Shown here one piece after another: positions 57,142 through 64,000 of a DNA stretch of 64,000 nucleotides; position 1 is the first letter of the stretch; every line of letters begins with the position of its first letter. This DNA comes from Trochalopteron elliotii. Taxonomy: Eukaryota > Chordata > Aves > Passeriformes > Leiothrichidae. Location: the NCBI GenBank assembly GCA_024734555.1, contig JANPWX010000544.1, forward strand, positions 1-64,000, read 5' to 3'. Under the pieces are notes generated by a model. The model ran no database searches and had not been told where the DNA came from. It saw only the letters and a program-made list of their open reading frames with translations. The translations under genes were made by a program, and so were the position numbers.

Positions 57142-57879
57142 GTGAGTCCAAGCTTTCCTGACTCCTCATTTAAGCTTCTCCCATCTCCAAAGATATTCTG
57201 GCAAGGCAAAGATCCAAAAGATACTCCAGTGCTGCACGGTTTTGTGTCTCTGTTCTTTCTCCAAGCTGGAAATGGCAGTGTCTTTCAGGCCTCCAAATAT
57301 TTCCTGTGCTGCTATAGATGGATGTTGGAGAGGGGAATACTCTGCTCTGGGCGTTTCAGGTCACTGTCATTCATGTTGCATAACACTTCCATTTGAAACA
57401 CTCATTTTCAGTTGCTTATAATTTTCTGCAAGTTTGGGCTATGGAGATGAGCCTTTGTTACTGTGTTATCCAAGGCTAAATTTCTGTAGCCTTTTAGTCA
57501 AACCACTTCAGTCACTTTTATGCGTTCAAGATAGGTTTGTGTACGGCGAAAAAAAAATGCCTGTTTACTAGAACAATTCTGAAGATTGAGGCATGAAAAT
57601 TAGTATCTGGCAGGAGAATGGTCCTCAGTGAGGACACTTTTTGTGGTGTCTGGAACAAATTGACAAAAGCAAGTCCAAGGCCTTTGAAATTGCTGTGCTT
57701 GTGTGGAGGGAGAAAGGGTTGGTCTTACTCTGTTATCTGGGTATGTGAAGGGGCCAGGGTAGGTAATAAAGTGGAGAGGCAGAGAGCTAAAAGGCAAATT
57801 TGCAACTGCAGGATGTTGTAGATGAAATCCAGGAAACAATTTTTCCAACCCTGTATTTGTTCACTTTATTCCTAGTATA

Positions 57880-57962
57880 TTTTGTTTGTTTGTTTTTTGT
57901 TGTTGTTAGGTTTGTTTGGTGAGGGTTTTTTATTCTTGTCATGGGTTTTTTTTTTTTTTTTT
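57880..57962. repeat. T-rich (TTTG)n/(TTG)n tract
   Basis: TTTG and TTG units pass into a run of about 16 T. Its composition is the reverse complement of the CA-rich array before exon 4, so the two tracts, about 1.1 kb apart and on either side of exon 4, could pair in the pre-mRNA. Confidence 0.75.
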
Positions 57963-59719
57963 CCTTTTCAATTACCAAAATTCACAGCTGGCTCTTTTGA
58001 CCTGCCTCCACAAATATTTGTGATAGCATCTCTGGGCTTATGTCCCAGTGCAGCAAAGGGGGAGGAAAGACCTTTCCCCTTCAGAGAGGGTCCACCCACC
58101 CTTCCCCTTTACACCATCAGCTTTCATGCTGTGCTGTGTTCTGTGGCAAAAGGTGACTTGTAGGGTTATTTTGCACCTCTGTGAGTGGCAGGGCTGTTTT
58201 GGGGAGGGGAGGGCTGGCTGTTGGCATGGCAAAGCAGGAGGCTGCCCAGAACATCATCCTGCCAAAGGTGGTGGTGCCCTGTGCTCTCCCTGCAGCAGAG
58301 CCCTGGGAAGCCAAAGGAGCAGCAGCCACTGCTGGTGCTGAGGGACAGCCTGAGGTCCCTGGGGTCATGTCTGTGCTGTTCTTTACTTTCAATTAATAAA
58401 TGCCTTCTGCTCCAGGCCCAGAGACCACAAAAGGTGGAACAAACCCAGCTCTGTAAGCCTGTCCCTGTTGTGCCTGTCCCTTCCCAGGACAGGAACATCC
58501 ATCTCACTCCCTCAGGCCAGTGATATTATTTGGCTGAAACTGTCAGAGAGCCCCGAGCTGGCTTTACTGACCCATCAGAAAAACTGCAGCAGTCCCACAG
58601 CTGACTCCCCCAGATTTTCTCATTGTATTAAAAGAGGAGTGAAGGCCAGGCAAGAAGATGTTTTGATTCGGGGGACAGGTAGGAGTATAAATTCAGGAAG
58701 GAGGGGGCAAAGAGTGCTGCTGAGCTCAGGCTGCTCTTTGCTGCTGCTCAGCCCACCTGAGCACAGAGCTGCCTCCCCCAGGCTGGTGGGCAATCTCTGC
58801 ACACACCTGCACAGCACAAGCACAAGTGCTGGTGTATTTTTATCAGCTGCCATTTCGTCAGCTCCAAGAAGGAGCAGTGTGAACTCAGCAGCACGGCTGA
58901 CAGGCAGTGGAGGGTTTGCACTCTGCGGGACACTGTGCCAGCTCCTCATGCACTGTCCCTTCCCCTCCCTTCCCATTCCAGCTCCCTGGAATGACCTGTG
59001 CAAATGGGAGAAAGAAGAGGAAAATTGCAGCCAGGCCAAATGAAGGAAAATGACAGCTGTTTGCCCGCTATTTCCAGGGCTTCAGTAAGAGCTGCCTGTG
59101 CTGGTTTAACTTTTGGCTGGTTTTCCTGGAAGCTGCTCCCTTGCCCCTGGAGAAAATGGCAATTGCAAAAGTGAAGCTCTGAGCAATGGCAAGTCCTGCT
59201 CCCCAGCTGTACCTCAGGTCAGGATGGCTTGCTGAGAGCACTGGGGGTACAAGTCAGGTGCCCTGGATGCTTGAAGCCCCTCTAGCTCTGCCCACAGAGG
59301 GAGGAAAAGGATTTCTTTAGGGCTGCTTTCTCTACTGATTCCTGGACCTGCAATTTTGGTGAAAACAGGAGTACTGGGTCGAGCTTTTTCCAGGTGCAGA
59401 TAATGGTGGTCCTACTCAAAAACACACAGCAGATGTAAGTAAGCAAGAAAACATTTCCTGAATACTCACCTGTGTTCCCCTCCTCTCTGTAAATGTGCAG
59501 CCAGGTTTGCCCTGCCTGCAGGAAGGGCAGTGCAGGACCACCCTGTGTTCTGAAGCCTGTCCTTGTCTTGTATTTTGTGGAGGGGTTTATGAGATGGATT
59601 TGTTTGGTCATGCACCCCCACACCCCCAGCAGGTGCTTCCAAATAGGGAAAGAGTTTCAGTTTACCTTTAGACATTTTAGGAAGTTTAACTAGAAAGTCC
59701 TGTGTTTTTCTCATTGTAA

Positions 59720-59975
59720 TTGGCTCAGCACCAGCACAGGAGCATGGATTGGGCTCCAAGGATGTTACTCAAAGCCTGTTGTTAATTTCATTGGGCCAAG
59801 AGCCAAAAATCCCACCTAAACTGTTAATTACTAAAGAAAGAGAACAAAGAAACTCCAGGCTTTTCGAGGTGTTGTAGCAAGTAGGAGACTTGTCTCTATA
59901 CTGTGCTCGGCTTTGCCTTTGTTTTTGTATTATTTACTCTTTATTAAAACCTTTCTGATTTTTCAAGACACACTC
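59720..59975 (+). mobile_element. possible ERV LTR tail
   Basis: GAGACTTGTCTCTATACTGTGC and ACTCTTTATTAAAACC resemble the R-U5 and poly(A)-signal (ATTAAA) part of avian LTRs, ending near AAGACACA at 59972. The left boundary is not visible and I found no second copy in the window. Confidence 0.3.
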
Positions 59976-61466
59976 AATCACGCCATCCCTCTAATTGATT
60001 TTTGCCACTTCTCTGCTGGGCTGGACCCTCAGAGGTGTGGGGTAGAGTTTCCCCTGTGGCAGAGGCCCCAAGGAGGCAATACCTGTTTCCTTTCCTTTGC
60101 CTGCCTGTTTTCCCCCGAGGCAGATCCCACATCCCTGCTCCTCTCCTGCCACCTTCTCCCCAGCCACTTCCCCCTCCCCTGGGCTGATCCTGTAGCAAAG
60201 TGACTCAATCATGCTATTTGTGGCACAACAGTCATTTTTTTTTTTCTCCAGCAGGCTCTGATGTCAGAGAGCAGGGAAGGATGACATCCTGGCAGGCCAA
60301 GAGTTCCAGGGACCAGCAGGACCAGGCTCAATCCCTGGACCAGACCCCAGGGTCCAAGTTAAGGCACACCCAAGTCCTGAGTAGATTATGACTTCTCTGA
60401 GAGCAAGGCCAGCCTCCAGATAACTTGTTTGCACGAGTAGATGAAGCCCTGTAATCCACTGTGAAAGCTGGGTGTCAGAAAAGCATATTCTTCTTGATTT
60501 TGGGTGGAATTAGCAAATTAATGGTTGAAGAGAGTGCAGCACAGCTCCATCTCAGGGAAGCTTTCCATACAAAAGCTTACTCCAAAATTAATTCCCACCG
60601 GGCTCAGATTAAAAGCTGGTTGCCAGGTCTCCAACAAAAGGGATGAATAAACAGCAGCAGCGAGGCTGGGCTGCAGGACTGGTGTTCCCTACCCCCTTCC
60701 CCAACCAGTTACCAGATGGCACAAATCCCAGAAGGCCAAACAGAGCCCCGAGCCAGCCCAGAGGGCACTCCCAGCTCTGTGAGCATCACTGGGATGGGAG
60801 GGTGCAGGAGGTGTCACCTGGTGGTGCCTGAGCTCACCTGGGCCCTGAACACCTCACTGCAACGAGAGTGAGGCACAGGAGGGATGTTCACCCACCGTGT
60901 GAAACAGGGGAGTGCTAAAATGATGTGGGAATTCTGCCACAGAAAGGGAGGCTTGGAGGTGCTACTCACGAAGACAAAGCTGCTGGGTGGTGGAGGGAGG
61001 TGGATAAAACAGTGAGGGAAAGCTGGATAGCACTGACTGAATTTAATATGGTTTTCCACCTAATGGCTTTTTTTTTTTTTTTTGTGATTGCTTTTTGGTC
61101 AGAAATTGTATTGGTTCTGTCAAATTTTAAACAAAAAAAAAAAAAAGGGAGAAATTTTTTCATATAAAGAAAAACCATGTTGATGTTTTGCTCAGGTCAA
61201 TATTTCCCTCACTCCTTCAAGCTGCTTTACAACCACTATTGATGTTTGAGTAACAGAATTACCAAGGCTTTCCCTGGACCTCCAGACACTGTCTGGAGCC
61301 CTGCCCCAACATTCAATAAGCTTCACATTATCACATTCAAGCTACACATTGGTCTGGGATTTTTTATTTCCTTCCCCAGACCATGCAGCATCCATTTGGT
61401 AGTGAAACAAGTCGACACTTGTCAAGTGCTGATGTCACCAGCATTTTGCTGTCTGTTTTCAGAGCC

Positions 61467-61476
61467 CTAAAAATAG
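61467..61476. promoter_or_regulatory. MEF2 consensus site
   Basis: CTAAAAATAG fits YTA(A/T)4TAR exactly and lies in a repeat-free block (about 61380-61620) with moderate AT content. It is a second perfect MEF2 match in this gene, in intron 4. Function is inferred. Confidence 0.3.
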
Positions 61477-62840
61477 CAACGACTGTAACAATGCTGAAAT
61501 TCTCCAACGGTAATTGGGGAATCGTATTTGAAACCAGCTTTAAAACATCCTTCAGGGAAATCTTGAAGCCGTTTGGTTTTGTTCTAATTAGAGGCAGAAT
61601 TTGGGGCAAACCAGGTGATTTGAGGCTGCCCCCACCCTGGGCTGGTGGGGAGTTTGGGGTGTTGGGAAGCAGGCAGGGAGCAGCGTGGACCGTGCCTGGC
61701 TGGCGAGGAGCCCAGGCAGTGTAAACTGAGCAACTGGAAAAAACCACAGAGGGAATTTGGTGGTGGAGGCTAAATCCTGTGAGGAGGGAAGGAGGGATCT
61801 CCTCCTGCTGAGCTGGGGGTGGTGGTGGTGGGGAACGTGTGTGTGAGTGAGGTGGGGTTTTTATTCCTGGCCCTGGTGATGTAACGAGGTGTGTTTGAGG
61901 GATGAGTCACTTTGGGAGCACACAGAGGTGCTGTGGGGCTCCGAGCCCAGGGAATGCTCTCCTGGGGAGGCAGAACCCTCTCACCAGTGTAAAAGATTCC
62001 CTTAAAGCAAGAGGGAGAGGATTGCCATGCTTCAAACACCTCAGAATGTGCGGGTTTAAGCTGAGAGGTGCTGGGTGTATCTGCTTTGTTTCTGCTCTCT
62101 GTGGTGATTTCTCACCACTCAGCTGCTCCTGGGGGACGCCAGCCCTCAGTGCTGACCCACCTGGGGACCAGAGCTTGCTGCTGGGCAAGGCAGCAGCCAG
62201 GATATCCCTTCTGGCTCACCTGGCATTGTGGAGCAGAGCAGGGTGATGTCCAACATCCCACCTGATGGCCCCTCCAGCCTTGGGGACACTGTCAGAGCCC
62301 CCCGTGTCACCCCAGAGCCTGTCCTGCCTGCTCCCCATGGTTAGGGCTCCTCCTGGGGGCTTCTCCATAGCCCCCATCCTCAACCTGCCCCTTGAGCAGG
62401 ATCTAGCCCTGGCAGTGTTGCATTCCCCAGGTCCCACCCTGGGGTTTTTTAGCTCTCCAGCCAATAAAAAGGTTTCTTCTGCTCCTGTCTCACTTGGAGC
62501 TGCTGTCTGCAGCCATGTCCTTGTTTTCTCCATGGGTGTTCCTTGATTTTCTGCAGAGGATCTGGCCTGATGGGTTAAGACAGGAGTTTTTAACACCGAG
62601 GAGGTTTTTTTTCTGTACTGAGACCACTGAGCAATTTTCTTCTCCCATCTCACAGGCCAGCAGGGAAGAAATCCACTATTTTTGCTTCCCTTTCCCTCCC
62701 TGAGAGAGGTTTCTCTGGAAATGTGAGAGATGATTCAGGCTCTACCCTGCCTCTGGGGGCTCTGCCTGCTTCTCTGCAGGTTAGGCAAAGGCAACAGAAA
62801 TCTCCCCTGTGGCAGCTGGGGTGCAAAAAGTTGGATTCAT

Positions 62841-62864
62841 ATCCATCCATCCATCCATCCATCC
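62841..62864. repeat. short (ATCC)n run
   Basis: About six ATCC units, the same motif as the larger array at 44675-44770. Confidence 0.8.
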
Positions 62865-64000
62865 ACCCCCTGGGAGCTGGTCCTGGAGCCTTGTCCTGCT
62901 CCCACCCCCAGGTCTGCCTTGGGCCAGCTCTTTGGCACAAGGATGTGGAGGTTGGAGGAGAGTTCATTAGGTGGGTGAGAGGAAATGAGGGTTTAATTTA
63001 GAGCTCAGCTCCCCAGTTGAGGTTAAGGATAGAGCCTCTCCTGCATTTTTGTCTCCTAGGGTTGGGATGATGGATTCAACAGGAAACACTTGAAGGAAGT
63101 TTAGTAATATGGAATTTCTCAATAATCTTAGAAGCTGTGGAAGGAATTGGGGCTTGCTAAAACAGAACAAAGCAGCAAAGCCAGAGCTGCTCCTCCATCC
63201 TTCACACTGCAAGAACAAAGGCAAGCACCATCCTGGCTGGAATTGCTGCCTGTGCTACATCTCCTATGAGCCTGAGTTGTTTATTAGCAGAAAGAGAGGT
63301 CAGGGAGCATCCACTGTCTCCTGGGAGAGCTGGTGTGCCCTGAACTCCCAGCTCACCCTGGCAGCACCTCTTTTGTCTTCCTGCATCTCCTGGCCCAGCC
63401 ACCACTCTTAAGCCTATCCCTGAGCTTTGCCTGTTCTTTGCCACCTCCCACAGGGTTTCAGTGATGCTGTTTTATTAATGCAACTTGTGCCAGCCTGATG
63501 CTCTCGAAGGGAGATACCTCTGTTAAGTGCAAGTCACTGATACCTGAAACTTCTGTGAGAAAAAAACATTTTTAAAGGTGTTCCACTGCTCTCTTGTCCC
63601 CCAGCTGGCAGCTGGCCAAATGCACAGTGCATTTGGGGTGGAATAAAGGGGCAGAAAAACAAAACCTTGCAGTCAAGGCAGCTCAGCTTTGTTCTCTCCC
63701 AGGGTGGAAAAATGGTTGGTCAAGACGAGTGGTAGCCTGAGTACCAGCTTAGAAAAGCCTCCTTTTGCTCTCCCATCTGAGTGCAGTGCACACTGTTATT
63801 TATCAAAGGATGCCTATGCAAGCACAGATGCTTTTGGAAACAGAGTGACCTTAGCAGGATTGTGCCAAGGCTTGTGGAGTCAGTTTTGGGCAAACAGACA
63901 CAAGGGGAAAATGTTCCATATCCTTGCCTTGCTCTTGGTTCAATCATGACCCCCAGGAGTTTGCAAAGATCAGACTGTGTTAAAAGAATGGCAAAACTCA

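Larger units (their letters stand above)
57142..64000 (+). other. GABRB4: GABRB4 intron 4, 5' part (at least 6.86 kb)
   Basis: No exon 5 (expected to be about 83 bases with the start of the Cys-loop) is seen before the window ends. The sequence is mostly unique. It holds a T/TTTG-rich tract near 57880-57962, short T and A runs near 60236, 61069 and 61133, a possible LTR tail at 59720-59975, a MEF2-like site at 61467 and a short ATCC run at 62841-62864. Confidence 0.8.

Noticed and set aside
56196..57169. Lys/Asn-rich (plus) and Phe/Val/Gly-rich (minus) long open frames
   Set aside because: The CA-rich array lacks T and G on one strand, so stops cannot occur. The minus frame also runs across exon 4 in antisense.

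Overview
The window looks like bird nuclear DNA, most likely from a songbird (passerine). It contains CR1 LINE 3' ends, several ERV-type LTRs, many young minisatellites and short assembly gaps. Its one recognisable gene is split into small exons with vertebrate GT-AG introns. I see no prokaryotic genes, CRISPR array, rRNA or tRNA, and nearly all long open frames are artefacts of repeats or chance.

The gene is the 5' part of a plus-strand GABA-A receptor beta subunit, best called GABRB4 (beta-4, known from birds). Four coding exons are visible: exon 1 (coding 3214-3293, signal peptide), exon 2 (7274-7362), exon 3 (31594-31661) and exon 4 (56921-57141). Reading phases join exactly, giving 152 codons plus two bases, and the 68- and 221-base exons match the usual GABA-A receptor gene structure. 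The Cys-loop, transmembrane helices and intracellular loop must lie beyond the right end.

Layout. 1-72: end of an LTR. 73-2100: unremarkable upstream DNA. 2100-3213: probable promoter and 5'UTR, with a perfect CRE palindrome and a CT/CA microsatellite. About 3290-4250: CpG-rich island at the start of intron 1. Intron 1 (4.0 kb) holds several small tandem repeats. Intron 2 (24.2 kb) opens with an 850-bp G-rich minisatellite and contains CR1 pieces, LTRs and a duplicated segment in which only one copy carries an LTR. Intron 3 (25.3 kb) opens with an A/C-rich tract, contains nested CR1 and ERV insertions and a 21-bp minisatellite, and closes with a 525-bp CA-rich array. Intron 4 (6.9 kb visible) is mostly unique sequence.

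I found no undescribed gene system. The most interesting signals are structural: tandem or low-complexity arrays close to all three internal exons, a filled/empty LTR site pair, an inverted pair of related LTRs 13 kb apart, and a few candidate regulatory elements (CRE, MEF2, octamer).
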